Source: Glycine soja (taxonomy: Eukaryota > Streptophyta > Magnoliopsida > Fabales > Fabaceae). Taken from it: 64,000 bases of DNA. Below are positions 19,968 to 30,433 of the stretch, piece after piece (the first letter of the stretch is position 1; each line of letters begins with the position of its first letter). Under the pieces are notes generated by a model that ran no database searches, was not told where the DNA came from, and saw only the letters and a list, made by a program, of their open reading frames with translations. The stretch spans positions 14,584,113-14,648,112 of the forward strand of contig NC_041002.1 in the NCBI RefSeq assembly GCF_004193775.1. Reading direction: 5' to 3'. The position numbers and the translations under genes are program-made.

Positions 19968-21641
19968 ATGAACATGGAGAAAGAAGGAGGACCAGTGAAC
20001 AGACCACCAATTCTGGATGGAACCAACTATGAATACTGGAAAGCAAGGATGGTGGCCTTCCTCAAATCACTGGATAGCAGAACCTGGAAAGCTGTCATCA
20101 AAGGCTGGGAACATCCCAAGATGCTGGACACAGAAGGAAAGCCCACTGATGGATTGAAGCCAGAAGAAGACTGGACAAAAGAAGAAGACGAATTGGCACT
20201 TGGAAACTCCAAAGCCTTGAATGCCCTATTCAATGGAGTTGACAAGAATATCTTCAGACTGATCAACACATGCACTGTGGCCAAGGATGCATGGGAGATC
20301 CTGAAAACCACTCATGAAGGAACCTCCAAAGTGAAGATGTCCAGATTGCAACTATTGGCTACAAAATTCGAAAATCTGAAGATGAAGGAGGAAGAGTGTA
20401 TTCATGACTTCCACATGAACATTCTTGAAATTGCCAATGCTTGCACTGCCTTGGGAGAAAGAATGACAGATGAAAAGCTGGTGAGAAAGATCCTCAGATC
20501 TTTGCCTAAGAGATTTGACATGAAAGTCACTGCAATAGAGGAGGCCCAAGACATTTGCAACATGAGAGTAGATGAACTCATTGGTTCCCTTCAAACCTTT
20601 GAGCTAGGACTCTCGGATAGGGCTGAAAAGAAGAGCAAGAACTTGGCGTTCGTGTCCAATGATGAAGGAGAAGAAGATGAGTATGACCTGGATACTGATG
20701 AAGGTCTGACTAATGCAGTTGTGCTCCTTGGAAAACAGGTCAACAAAGTGCTGAACAGAATGGACAGGAGGCAGAAACCGCATGTCCGGAACATCCCTTT
20801 CGACATCAGGAAAGGTAGTGAATACCAGAAAAGGTCAGATGAAAAACCCAGCCACAGCAAAGGAGTTCAATGCCATGGGTGTGAAGGCTATGGACACATC
20901 AAAGCTGAATGTCCCACTCATCTCAAGAAGCAGAGGAAAGGACTTTCTGTATGTCGGTCTGATGATACAGAGAGTGAACAAGAAAGTGATTCTGACAGAG
21001 ATGTGAATGCACTCACTGGGAGATTTGAATCTGCTGAAGATTCAAGTGATACAGATAGTGAAATCACTTTTGATGAGCTTGCTATATCCTATAGAGAACT
21101 ATGCATCAAAAGTGAGAAGATTCTTCAGCAAGAAGCACAACTAAAGAAGGTCATTGCAAATCTGGAGGCTGAGAAGGAGGCACATGAAGAGGAGATCTCT
21201 GAGCTTAAAAGAGAAGTTGGTTTTCTAAACTCTAAACTGGAAAACATGACAAAATCAATAAAGATGCTGAATAAAGGCTCAGGTATGCTTGATGAGGTGC
21301 TACAGCTTGGGAAGAATGTTGGAAACCAGAGAGGACTTGGGTTTAATCATAAACCTGCTGGCAGAATAACCATGACAGAATTTGTTCCTGCCAAAAACAG
21401 CACTGGAGCCACGATGTCACAACATCGGTCTCGACATCATGGAACGCAGCAGAAAAAGAGCAAAAGAAAGAAGTGGAGGTGTCACTACTGTGGCAAGTAT
21501 GGTCACATAAAGCCCTTTTGCTATCATTTACATGGCCATCCACATCATGGAACTCAAGGTCGCAGCAGCGGAAGGAAGATGATGTGGGTTCCAAAACACA
21601 AGACTGTTAGTCTTGTTGTTCATACTTCACTTAGAGCATAA
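19968..21641 (+). CDS. gag: SIRE1 Gag (ends at an in-frame TAA before protease)
   Basis: 557 residues. The N-terminal copia capsid domain starts NRPPILDGTNYEYWKARM and spans roughly residues 5-230. A first zinc knuckle, CHGCEGYGHIKAEC, lies at 20871-20912; an acidic Ser-rich linker and a coiled-coil-like E/K/L segment (about 21100-21270) follow; a second knuckle, CHYCGKYGHIKPFC, lies at 21480-21521. The start is the first ATG after the primer site, 45 bases downstream. In SIRE1 gag and pol normally form one frame; here TAA at 21639-21641 splits them, with protease beginning in phase a few codons later. Gag itself should still be translatable. Confidence 0.88.
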   Translation: MNMEKEGGPVNRPPILDGTNYEYWKARMVAFLKSLDSRTWKAVIKGWEHPKMLDTEGKPTDGLKPEEDWTKEEDELALGNSKALNALFNGVDKNIFRLINTCTVAKDAWEILKTTHEGTSKVKMSRLQLLATKFENLKMKEEECIHDFHMNILEIANACTALGERMTDEKLVRKILRSLPKRFDMKVTAIEEAQDICNMRVDELIGSLQTFELGLSDRAEKKSKNLAFVSNDEGEEDEYDLDTDEGLTNAVVLLGKQVNKVLNRMDRRQKPHVRNIPFDIRKGSEYQKRSDEKPSHSKGVQCHGCEGYGHIKAECPTHLKKQRKGLSVCRSDDTESEQESDSDRDVNALTGRFESAEDSSDTDSEITFDELAISYRELCIKSEKILQQEAQLKKVIANLEAEKEAHEEEISELKREVGFLNSKLENMTKSIKMLNKGSGMLDEVLQLGKNVGNQRGLGFNHKPAGRITMTEFVPAKNSTGATMSQHRSRHHGTQQKKSKRKKWRCHYCGKYGHIKPFCYHLHGHPHHGTQGRSSGRKMMWVPKHKTVSLVVHTSLRA

Positions 21642-24600
21642 GCTAAGGAAGATTGGTACCTAGATAGCGGCTGTTCCAGACACATGACAGGAGTTAAAAA
21701 ACTCCTGGTGAACATTGAACCTTGCTCCACTAGCTATGTGACATTTGGAGATGGCTCTAAAGGAAAGATCATTGGAATGGGAAAGCTAGTCCATGATGGA
21801 CTTCCTAGTCTGAACAGAGTACTGCTGGTGAAGGGACTGACTGCAAACCTGATCAGCATCAGTCAGTTGTGTGATGAAGGATTCAATGTAAACTTCACAA
21901 AGTCAGAATGCTTGGTGACAAATGAGAAGAGTGAAGTTCTAATGAAGGGCAGCAGATCAAAGGACAACTGTTACCTATGGACACCTCAAGAAACTAGTTA
22001 CTCCTCCACATGTCTATTCTCCAAAGAAGATGAAGTCAGAATATGGCATCAAAGATTTGGACATCTGCACTTAAGAGGCATGAAGAAAATCATTGACAAA
22101 GGTGCTGTTAGAGGCATTCCCAATCTGAACATAGAAGAGGGCAGAATCTGTGATGAATGTCAGATTGGAAAGCAAGTCAAGATGTCCCACCAGAAGCTTC
22201 AACATCAGACCACTTCCAGGGTACTGGAACTACTTCACATGGACTTGATGGGGCCTATGCAAGTTGAAAGCCTTGGAGGAAAGAGGTATGCCTATGTTGT
22301 TGTGGATGATTTCTCCAGATTTACCTGGGTCAACTTTATCAGAGAAAAATCAGACACCTTTGAAGTATTCAAGGAGTTGAGTCTAAGACTTCAAAGAGAA
22401 AAAGACTGTGTCATCAAGAGAATCAGGAGTGACCATGGCAGAGAGTTTGAAAACAGCAAGTTTACTGAATTTTGCACATCTGAAGGCATCACTCATGAGT
22501 TCTCTGCAGCCATTACACCACAACAAAATGGCATAGTTGAAAGGAAAAACAGGACTTTGCAAGAAGCTGCTAGGGTCATGCTTCATGCCAAAGAACTTCC
22601 CTATAATCTCTGGGCTGAAGCCATGAACACAGCATGCTACATCCACAACAGAGTCACACTTAGAAGAGGGACTCCAACCACACTGTATGAAATCTGGAAA
22701 GGGAGGAAGCCAACTGTCAAGCACTTCCACATCTTTGGAAGTCCATGTTACATTTTGGCTGATAGAGAGCAAAGGAGAAAGATGGATCCCAAGAGTGATG
22801 CAGGGATATTCTTGGGATACTCTACAAACAGCAGAGCATATAGAGTATTCAATTCCAGAACCAGAACTGTGATGGAATCCATCAATGTGGTTGTTGATGA
22901 TCTAACTCCAGCAAGAAAGAAGGATGTCGAAGAAGATGTCAGAACATCGGGAGACAATGTAGCAGATGCAGCTAAAAGTGCAGAAAATGCAGAAAACTCT
23001 GATTCTGCTACAGATGAACCAAACATCAATCAACCTGACAAGAGACCCTCCCTTAGAATCCAGAAGATGCACCCCAAGGAGCTGATTATAGGAGATCCAA
23101 ATAGAGGAGTCACTACAAGATCGAGGGAGATTGAGATTGTCTCCAATTCATGTTTTGTCTCCAAAATTGAGCCCAAGAATGTGAAAGAGGCACTGACTGA
23201 TGAGTTCTGGATCAATGCTATGCAAGAAGAATTGGAGCAATTCAAAAGGAATGAAGTTTGGGAGCTAGTTCCTAGACCCGAGGGAACAAATGTGATTGGC
23301 ACCAAGTGGATCTTCAAGAACAAAACCAATGAAGAAGGTGTTATAACCAGAAACAAGGCCAGACTGGTTGCTCAAGGCTACACTCAGATTGAAGGTGTAG
23401 ACTTTGATGAAACTTTCGCCCCTGTTGCTAGACTTGAGTCCATCAGATTGTTACTTGGTGTAGCGTGCATCCTCAAATTCAAGCTGTACCAGATGGATGT
23501 GAAGAGCGCGTTTCTGAATGGATACCTGAATGAAGAAGCCTATGTGGAGCAGCCAAAGGGATTTGTAGACCCAACTCATCCAGATCATGTATACAGGCTC
23601 AAGAAGGCTCTCTATGGATTGAAGCAAGCTCCAAGAGCTTGGTATGAAAGGCTAACAGAATTCCTTACTCAGCAAGGGTATAGGAAGGGAGGAATTGACA
23701 AGACTCTCTTTGTCAAACAAGATGCTGAAAACTTGATGATAGCACAGATATATGTTGATGACATTGTGTTTGGAGGGATGTCGAATGAGATGCTTCGACA
23801 TTTTGTCCAACAGATGCAATCTGAATTTGAGATGAGTCTTGTTGGAGAGCTGACTTATTTTCTGGGACTTCAAGTGAAGCAGATGGAAGACTCCATATTC
23901 CTCTCACAAAGCAAGTATGCCAAGAACATTGTCAAGAAGTTTGGGATGGGAAATGCCAGCCATAAAAGAACACCTGCACCTACACACTTGAAGCTGTCAA
24001 AAGATGAAGCTGGCACCAGTTTTGATCAAAGCCTGTATAGAAGCATGATTGGGAGCTTACTATATTTAACAGCAAGCAGACCTGACATCACCTTTGCAGT
24101 AGGTGTTTGTGCAAGATATCAAGCCAATCCTAAGATAAGTCACTTGAATCAAGTAAAGAGAATTCTGAAATATGTAAATGGCACCAGTAACTATGGGATT
24201 ATGTACTGTCATTGTTCAGATTCAATGCTGGTTGGGTATTGTGATGCTGATTGGGCTGGAAGTGCAGATGACAGAAAAAGCACTTCTGGTGGATGTTTCT
24301 ATTTGGGCAACAATCTTATTTCATGGTTCAGCAAGAAGCAGAACTGTGTGTCCCTATCTACTGCAGAAGCAGAGTATATTGCAGCAGGAAGCAGCTGTTC
24401 ACAACTAGTTTGGATGAAGCAGATGCTTAAGGAGTACAATGTCGAACAAGATGTCATGACATTGTACTGTGACAACTTGAGTGCTATTAATATTTCTAAA
24501 AATCCTGTTCAACACAGCAGAACCAAGCACATTGACATTAGACATCACTATATTAGAGATCTTGTTGATGATAAAGTTATCACACTGGAGCATGTTGACA

Positions 24601-24701
24601 CTGAGGAACAAATAGCAGATATTTTCACAAAGGCATTGGATGCAAATCAGTTTGAAAAACTGAGGGGCAAGCTGGGCATTTGTCTGCTAGAGGATTTATA
24701 G
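21642..24701 (+). CDS. pol: SIRE1 Pol: protease, integrase, RT, RNase H
   Basis: Open from the codon after the TAA to the UAG at 24699-24701, in copia domain order. Protease has [13 protein letters not shown] with the catalytic Asp at 21663-21665. Integrase has the H-H-C-C zinc region (WHQRFGH near 22045, CDEC near 22150) and the D, D, E residues at 22242, 22431 and 22539. RT has [10 protein letters not shown] and YVDD (23751-23762). RNase H has YCDADWAG (Asp at 24243) and the final [12 protein letters not shown]. No other stop or frameshift is seen. Production depends on bypassing the TAA or on Pol supplied by other copies. Confidence 0.9.
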   Translation, partial: AKEDWYLDSGCSRHMTGVKKLLVNIEPCSTSYVTFGDGSKGKIIGMGKLVHDGLPSLNRVLLVKGLTANLISISQLCDEGFNVNFTKSECLVTNEKSEVLMKGSRSKDNCYLWTPQETSYSSTCLFSKEDEVRIWHQRFGHLHLRGMKKIIDKGAVRGIPNLNIEEGRICDECQIGKQVKMSHQKLQHQTTSRVLELLHMDLMGPMQVESLGGKRYAYVVVDDFSRFTWVNFIREKSDTFEVFKELSLRLQREKDCVIKRIRSDHGREFENSKFTEFCTSEGITHEFSAAITPQQNGIVERKNRTLQEAARVMLHAKELPYNLWAEAMNTACYIHNRVTLRRGTPTTLYEIWKGRKPTVKHFHIFGSPCYILADREQRRKMDPKSDAGIFLGYSTNSRAYRVFNSRTRTVMESINVVVDDLTPARKKDVEEDVRTSGDNVADAAKSAENAENSDSATDEPNINQPDKRPSLRIQKMHPKELIIGDPNRGVTTRSREIEIVSNSCFVSKIEPKNVKEALTDEFWINAMQEELEQFKRNEVWELVPRPEGTNVIGTKWIFKNKTNEEGVITRNKARLVAQGYTQIEGVDFDETFAPVARLESIRLLLGVACILKFKLYQMDVKSAFLNGYLNEEAYVEQPKGFVDPTHPDHVYRLKKALYGLKQAPRAWYERLTEFLTQQGYRKGGIDKTLFVKQDAENLMIAQIYVDDIVFGGMSNEMLRHFVQQMQSEFEMSLVGELTYFLGLQVKQMEDSIFLSQSKYAKNIVKKFGMGNASHKRTPAPTHLKLSKDEAGTSFDQSLYRSMIGSLLYLTASRPDITFAVGVCARYQANPKISHLNQVKRILKYVNGTSNYGIMYCHCSDSMLVGYCDADWAGSADDRKSTSGGCFYLGNNLISWFSKKQNCVSLSTAEAEYIAAGSSCSQLVWMKQMLKEYNVEQDVMTLYCDNLSAINISKNPVQHSRTKHIDIRHHYIRDLVDDKVITLEHVDTEEQIADIFTKALDANQFEKLRGKLGICLLEDL

Positions 24702-24707
24702 CAATTA
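24699..24707 (+). promoter_or_regulatory. Pol/env-like stop readthrough site
   Basis: UAG CAA UUA, the tobamovirus-type leaky stop context (CARYYA), in phase with the frame that follows. Stop suppression at this junction was reported for soybean SIRE1. The truncated copy has the same site at 16263-16271. Confidence 0.8.
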
Positions 24708-26729
24708 CTTTTATCTGAACGTGCTCAAACGTTAATAGCGCGTTCACTACTGGGCCAAAACAAATTCAACCGTTGCTTCACACGTCCCTCTACATTCCTC
24801 ATTCAAACTCATATTTTCGTGGTAATCTCGCTTTCATCAGCATTCCCCAACACCTCTCAGAGATTCACGAAACCACACCAAAGGCTCTGCTTCTCCATGG
24901 CTACCTCACCAAAAGAAACTTCATCTCCTGGTTCACCTTCTGTACCATCATCTCCATCATCCACCAAAGCACCATCAAACCAGGAACAACCTGAATTCCA
25001 TATCCAACCCATACAAATGATTCCTGGTCAAGCCCCTGTTCCTGAGAAACTGGTCCCCAAAAGACAACAGGGAGTGAAGATTTCTGAAAACCCTAGCCTT
25101 GCAACAAGTCCTAGGGAAGTAGACACGGAGATGGATAAGAAGATCCGCAGTATTGTGAGTAACATTCTGAAAAATGCTTCTGTCCCTGATGCTGATGAAG
25201 ATGTTCCAACATCTTCCACCCCGAATGTTTCTGTCCCTGATGCTGACAAAGATGTTCCAACATCTTCCACCCCAAATGCTGAAGTCCCCTCTTCATCCAG
25301 TAAAGAGGAATCAACAGAGGAAGAGGATCAAGCCACCGAGGAGACCCCTGCACCAAGGGCACCAGAACCTGCTCCAGGTGACCTCATTGACCTAGAAGAA
25401 GTAGAATCTGATGAGGAACCCATTGCCAACAAGTTGGCACCTGGCATTGCAGAAAGACTACAAAGCAGAAAGGGGAAAACTCCCATTACTAGGTCTGGTC
25501 GAATCAAAACTATGGCACAGAAGAAGAGCACTCCAATCACTCCTACCACATCCAGATGGAGCAAAGTTGCAATCCCTTCCAAGAAGAGGAAAGAAATTTC
25601 CTCATCTGATTCTGATTCTGATGTCGAACTAGATGTTCTCGACATCAAGCGGGCCAAGAAATCAGGGAAAAAGGTGCCTGGAAATGTCCCTGATGCACCA
25701 TTGGACAACATTTCATTCCACTCCATTGGCAATGTTGAAAGGTGGAAATTTGTATATCAACGCAGACTTGCTGTTGAAAGAGAACTGGGAAGAGATGCCT
25801 TGGCTTGCAAGGAGATCATGGACCTCATCAAGGCTGCTGGACTACTGAAGACAGTCACCAAGTTGGGAGACTGTTATGAAAGCCTAGTCAGGGAATTCAT
25901 TGTCAACATTCCCTCTGACATAACAAACAGAAAAAGTGATGATTATCAGAAAGTGTTTGTCAGAGGAAAATGTGTTAGATTCTCCCCTGCTGTGATCAAC
26001 AAATACCTGGGCAGACCAACTGAAGGAGTGGTGGATCTTGCTGTTTCTGAGCATCAAATTGCCAAGGAAATCACTGCCAAACAAGTCCAGCATTGGCCAA
26101 AGAAAGGGAAGCTTTCTGCAGGGAAGCTGAGTGTGAAGTATGCAATTCTGCATAGGATTGGCGCTGCAAACTGGGTACCCACCAATCATACTTCCACTGT
26201 TGCCACAGGTTTGGGTAAATTTCTGTATGCTGTTGGAACCAAGTCCAAATTTAATTTTGGAAACTATATTTTTGATCAAACTGTTAAGCATTCAGAATCT
26301 TTTGCTGTCAAATTACCCATTGCCTTCCCTACTGTATTGTGTGGCATTATGTTGAGTCAACATCCAAATATTTTAAACAACATTGACTCTGTGATGAAGA
26401 GAGAATCTGCTCTGTCCCTGCATTACAAACTGTTTGAGGGGACACATGTCCCAGACATTGTCTCGACATCAGGGAAAGCTGCTGCTTCAGGTGCTGTGTC
26501 CAAGGATGCTTTGATTGCTGAACTCAAGGACACTTGCAAGGTGCTGGAAGCAACCATCAAAGCCACCACAGAGAAGAAAATGGAGCTGGAACGCCTGATC
26601 AAGAGGCTCTCAGACAGTGGCATTGATGATGGTGAAGCAGCTGAAGCAGAAGAAGAAGCAGCTGAGGAAGAAGAAGATGCAGCAGAGGATACAGAATCAG
26701 ATGATGATGATTCTGAGGCCACCCCATGA
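24702..26729 (+). CDS. SIRE1 envelope-like protein, full unit
   Basis: Same protein as at 16266-18293, with identical translation. The frame is open from the UAG to TGA 26727-26729. It has a low-complexity S/P/T/E-rich N-terminal third, the 17-residue direct repeat, a basic region, a central conserved domain, a Lys/Glu-rich helix and an acidic tail of E, A and D. I see no clear N-terminal signal peptide in the part after the first ATG and no strong transmembrane segment, so an envelope role is not shown by sequence. The central domain resembles the plant retrotransposon protein domain also visible in the Athila env-like frame at 34610. Confidence 0.82.
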   Translation, partial: QLLLSERAQTLIARSLLGQNKFNRCFTRPSTFLIQTHIFVVISLSSAFPNTSQRFTKPHQRLCFSMATSPKETSSPGSPSVPSSPSSTKAPSNQEQPEFHIQPIQMIPGQAPVPEKLVPKRQQGVKISENPSLATSPREVDTEMDKKIRSIVSNILKNASVPDADEDVPTSSTPNVSVPDADKDVPTSSTPNAEVPSSSSKEESTEEEDQATEETPAPRAPEPAPGDLIDLEEVESDEEPIANKLAPGIAERLQSRKGKTPITRSGRIKTMAQKKSTPITPTTSRWSKVAIPSKKRKEISSSDSDSDVELDVLDIKRAKKSGKKVPGNVPDAPLDNISFHSIGNVERWKFVYQRRLAVERELGRDALACKEIMDLIKAAGLLKTVTKLGDCYESLVREFIVNIPSDITNRKSDDYQKVFVRGKCVRFSPAVINKYLGRPTEGVVDLAVSEHQIAKEITAKQVQHWPKKGKLSAGKLSVKYAILHRIGAANWVPTNHTSTVATGLGKFLYAVGTKSKFNFGNYIFDQTVKHSESFAVKLPIAFPTVLCGIMLSQHPNILNNIDSVMKRESALSLHYKLFEGTHVPDIVSTSGKAAASGAVSKDALIAELKDTCKVLEATIKATTEKKMELERLIKRLSDSGIDDGEAAEAEEEAAEEEEDAAEDTESDDDDSEATP

Positions 26730-27340
26730 CCATCAGACCTTTATTTTTGCTTTTTACTCTTACTAGTTATAGGGGCATGTCCCTTTGAACAATTGATTGC
26801 TATTGGTCTGTAATATTTGCATGCATTCTACTTTTGTCAAATTCTGTCTAAAAAGGGGGAGTAATAGTATTATGCATGATTTATGACTTTGAGTAGAAGG
26901 ATACGATGTATGCATGATTCATGATTTTGAGGGGGAGACTGCTGCTGCTGATGATGACTGATGTAAGCTACTGTAACTACGAGTAGCTGATAGAAGATGC
27001 TGCAGCAAGAGCATGGAGACAGGGGGAGCAAAATACTGATGTCACATGAGATGTCTTGACATCCTGGAAAGGACTAGTAGCTGATAGAAGATGCTGCAGT
27101 GAACTGCTTCACAGCAGTAAGAGCATGGAGACAGGGGGAGCAGAAAGCTGATGTCACGAGAGATGTCTTGACATCCTGGAAACGACTTGCAACTTGCAGA
27201 ATTTTGCTGTCGCCACTACAGATACCGCTGTGTTTGATTACTCTGATAATGAAAGTTGCTGATCCCACTTGCATAACTGCTCGTACCTGCTCAGGAAGTG
27301 TCTAAGTATGTTTTAGACAAAATTTGCTAAAGGGGGAGAT
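26730..27340 (+). other. SIRE1 3' UTR, full unit
   Basis: Duplicate of 18294-18904, with the same multiple purine tracts, tandem duplication and dyads. The terminal polypurine tract is 27329-27339. No gene is seen. Confidence 0.75.
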
Positions 27341-28345
27341 TGTTAGTGCTTAGCTCTACTGAGTTTTAAAAGATTGGCTAAAATTTTGTTAAAACATAAG
27401 CACTTAGACAATGAAGGAAAGCTGGAGTTGCTGCACATGATGTCCAACGCTATGTCAAGGAATCAGATCGGGCTGCACAATGCACAAGGCAAGATAAAAT
27501 GTCAAATGAAGAATTGAAGCTGCAGGATCCACGATGTCGGATACGATGTCCAGGACATCTTGCCCGAAAATACTGGACACATAAATCTGTTATATCTTTA
27601 ACAGATTAATGTGCAGTTAGCAACAGATTTGGCGATCTATCTTTAGGAACGAATTAAAAGATAATTAAAGTTCGAATTACAAACTTGAATAGTTCGTTCA
27701 GGGATTAAAGATTAAAGATAAAAACTAAAAGATAAAACTTTATCTTTTAGATCTTTAAGTGCAGATTTTCAGGAGAATGATAGATCTTATCCAGCGCAAG
27801 ACTGTTGCAGCCCAGATACGTACACTGCTATATAAACATGAAGGCTGCACGGGTTTTTCTCACCAAGTCCGGGATTGAAGAGTTATTTTGTGAGTTTTGG
27901 GACTTGAGTGTTTTGTGAGCCACCTTGATGCTACCCTAACATCAAGTGTTGGACCTGAGTGTGTAGAGTTGATCTCTTTTGTTCAGAGAGCAATCTCTGG
28001 TGTATATTTGATTTATTTGTAAACACGGGAGAGTGTGTTTGAGAGGGAGTGAGAGGGGTTTCTCATATCTAAGAGTGGCTCTTAGGTAGAGGTTGCACGG
28101 GTAGTGGTTAGGTGAGAAGGTTGTAAACAGTGGCTGTTAGATCTTCGAACTAACACTATTTTAGTGGATTTCCTCCCTGGCTTGGTAGCCCCCAGATGTA
28201 GGTGACGTTGCACCGAACTGGGTTAACAATTCTCTTGTGTTATTTATTTGTTTAATCTGTTCATACAGTCAAATATAATCTCCATGTTCTGAAGCGTGAT
28301 GTCGTGACATCTGGTACAACATCTGTCATCGGTATCAGAATTTCA
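27341..28345 (+). repeat. SIRE1 3' LTR
   Basis: 1005 bp, TGTTAG … TTTCA, corresponding base for base to 18905-19909. TATA box at 27829-27835. The right flank is TAAAT, a possible half of a 5-bp target duplication whose partner was lost with the deleted left end. Confidence 0.9.
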
Positions 28346-28595
28346 TAAATAAGAATGAAGAGGGATTGAGAGGGAGGTTCTGAGGTCCAGAGGTGAAGGA
28401 TTGGAGAGGAAGAAGAGAAAAGAAGAAGGAAGAAGAGAAAAAGAAGCTAAATCGTTGTCAAATTGCGACCGCAATCGTTCTTCATCCTATTAGTGTTTGT
28501 CTTTAAGGATTTGGACATGATTTATAGACCCTTAGGGGTCTCTTTATTGTTTTGTGCATCTTCATCTCCTTCTTCTATCATCTGTAATCGCTTTT
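28346..28595. other. Short unassigned spacer
   Basis: 250 bases between the SIRE1 LTR and the Athila LTR. The first part is a purine-rich run of GAAGAAGAG type (28370-28450). No open frame, no TIR and no match elsewhere in the window was found. It may be the only non-retrotransposon or original flanking DNA here. Confidence 0.4.
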
Positions 28596-30053
28596 TGTTA
28601 GTTGTCTTATACGACTAACTTTTGTATAGAAAAACCTTTTTCAAAATATGTATAGTTTCCCCAATTTATAGTTCTTTTGTAGGAATTTGTAAATAAATCT
28701 TGATATGTTTTGATACTTGTCATTAGAGTATCTATAATTGGAATTAATGAGAAAATCTGTACAATTTCAGGTCAAAAGAGGCTAAAATCTTGAAGTGCTA
28801 AAAGGAGCAGTCGCGCTAAGCGGACCCTATGGGCTCAGTGCGCATCCACTGCTATGCGCAACTTCAGTGCGCTTAGCGTGACAAGGGAGTCTGGAAGAGT
28901 ACAAGAATCAAGGTCGCGCGCTAAGCGTGAGATCAGCTCACTAAGCGAGACATTTTTCTTTTACCAGGCTCAGCACACGACTGCCGCCAAGGCCAAATCC
29001 ACTTACTCGTGCTAAGCGCGACGTCACGACTTCAGAGCCTATTTAAGTCTAAATTGTCAGAATTAGGGTACGATTTTGAGAGACCAGAGCTGCATATTTT
29101 TGCACAGACTTCGAGAATAGTGCTCTGGAGGCAGCAGAGAGGTAGCAGCTAAGCAAGGAAGCTAGGGTTTATCACTTTGAGAGATTAGCAAGTGTTTGAG
29201 TGATTGTGAGGTGCCAGGAAGAGGAGGAGGGATCCTTTTTCCTGTGTAAGCAACGATTGCTCTGTACTTTCTGTCTCATTTGTAGTAGGGTTCCTTGTAT
29301 GGTTGGCTAAAAATCGTAGTTGGGGATTTCTAATGAACAGTTGATGTAATTACTTTTCATATCTAATTAATTGTGTTTTGTGTGTTCAATGCTTCTTTCA
29401 ATGCTTAATTATTGCATGCTCTTGGCCTCATCACCCACTTGTGTGTACTGTTAGGTGACTTTAGCATTGGGAAATGTACTGTTGCCTTAGAACATGATAG
29501 AAGCAGGGCTAAATGACTTCATTACCAGGGATGGATTGTGAGGTTTTAGTTTTCTTATTATGTTGTGATGATAATGCTGTTTAAGTTAAGCCTAGTCCAA
29601 CAAGAGGGATTTGAGGACAAAGCTTGGGTTAAATTAGTCTAAACTTACGAGGGATCGAGGTTTAGTACTTTAGACTTCAGCATAGAACACAAGAACATGA
29701 TTAATTAGAGAAATATCTTCATATGCATCAACTCGTTTGTTAGAAAGACCCAACGCTTTTTACCTATTGCTGTCAACTTTTTAATTACTTGCATTTACTG
29801 CTCTTTAACATAGCATCTAGTTTACTTTTGTTTATATTCTCAATTATCAATGTTTGTTCACACAATGCCCTATTTCTGAATAAAACTCTGTCTAATAAAC
29901 AAGTTCCTTGAGTTTGATACTTGGATTACTCCGTTTTAATTTTAAATGCTTGACGACCCGGTGCGCTTTTCGATATTTCATTTCCCTTGAATATATTGCT
30001 TGTAAGTTTGAGAGAAAGGAACTGCGTTGAGGGGTAAACAAAAATCCGACACA
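28596..30053 (+). repeat. Athila-type 5' LTR
   Basis: Starts TGTTAGTTGTCTTATACG and ends near CCGACACA, nine bases before the primer site; the exact 3' limit could be 30040-30053. It contains several GCGCTAAGC motifs (28810-29020). Related LTRs lie at 46965 (plus), 53448-54859 (minus, solo) and 55433 (plus, partial). Confidence 0.8.
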
Positions 30054-30062
30054 AAGCATTTA

Positions 30063-30080
30063 TGGCGCCGTTGCCGGGGA
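30063..30080 (+). promoter_or_regulatory. Primer binding site, Athila-type
   Basis: TGGCGCCGTTGCCGGGGA, the canonical site of plant Athila-group gypsy elements. A near copy is at 56572-56589 on the minus strand. Confidence 0.88.
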
Positions 30081-30433
30081 ACTTGATTCATTCGAAGAGT
30101 TCAGTTTTAAGGCATTGCTTTATTTTGTTTTCTTTGATTCATTGATTCCTTTTGCTAACATTTTAGTTACTGCACATTTTATTGTTCTTTGGAATTGGAT
30201 AATTGTTGTTCTGTTTCTTTTGTATGCAAAGGAGATCTGCAACAGGTGATTTAATTCCCATAGATTTGGAGATTAATGCTACTTGTAGGAGATGAAACAC
30301 AAAGAGAATTAGAAATTTTTTGCAGGACTTAGAAGCAGCAACAACTCTAGGAGAAGAACCTTAATCTTCCGAGGCGTCTTCTAGCTTTCCTATTCCAGGG
30401 CAATCTCATAAAAATTTAATTGAAGAAGTTATC

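Larger units (their letters stand above)
18905..28345 (+). mobile_element. SIRE1 copia (Sirevirus) element, full-length unit
   Basis: 9441 bp: LTR, primer site, gag, pol, env-like frame, 3' UTR, polypurine tract, LTR. All domains are present and in one frame, broken by a TAA between gag and pol and the normal UAG between pol and env-like. The left LTR is fused to the truncated copy, so no left target duplication exists; bases after the right LTR are TAAAT. The apparent LTR identity suggests a very young event. Confidence 0.92.

Noticed and set aside
21639..21641. Programmed readthrough between SIRE1 gag and pol
   Set aside because: The stop is TAA followed by GCTAAG, which does not fit the known leaky contexts; more simply an inactivating mutation.
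28346..28595. Exon of a host gene in the spacer after SIRE1
   Set aside because: Short, purine-rich, no open frame or splice signals that I could support.
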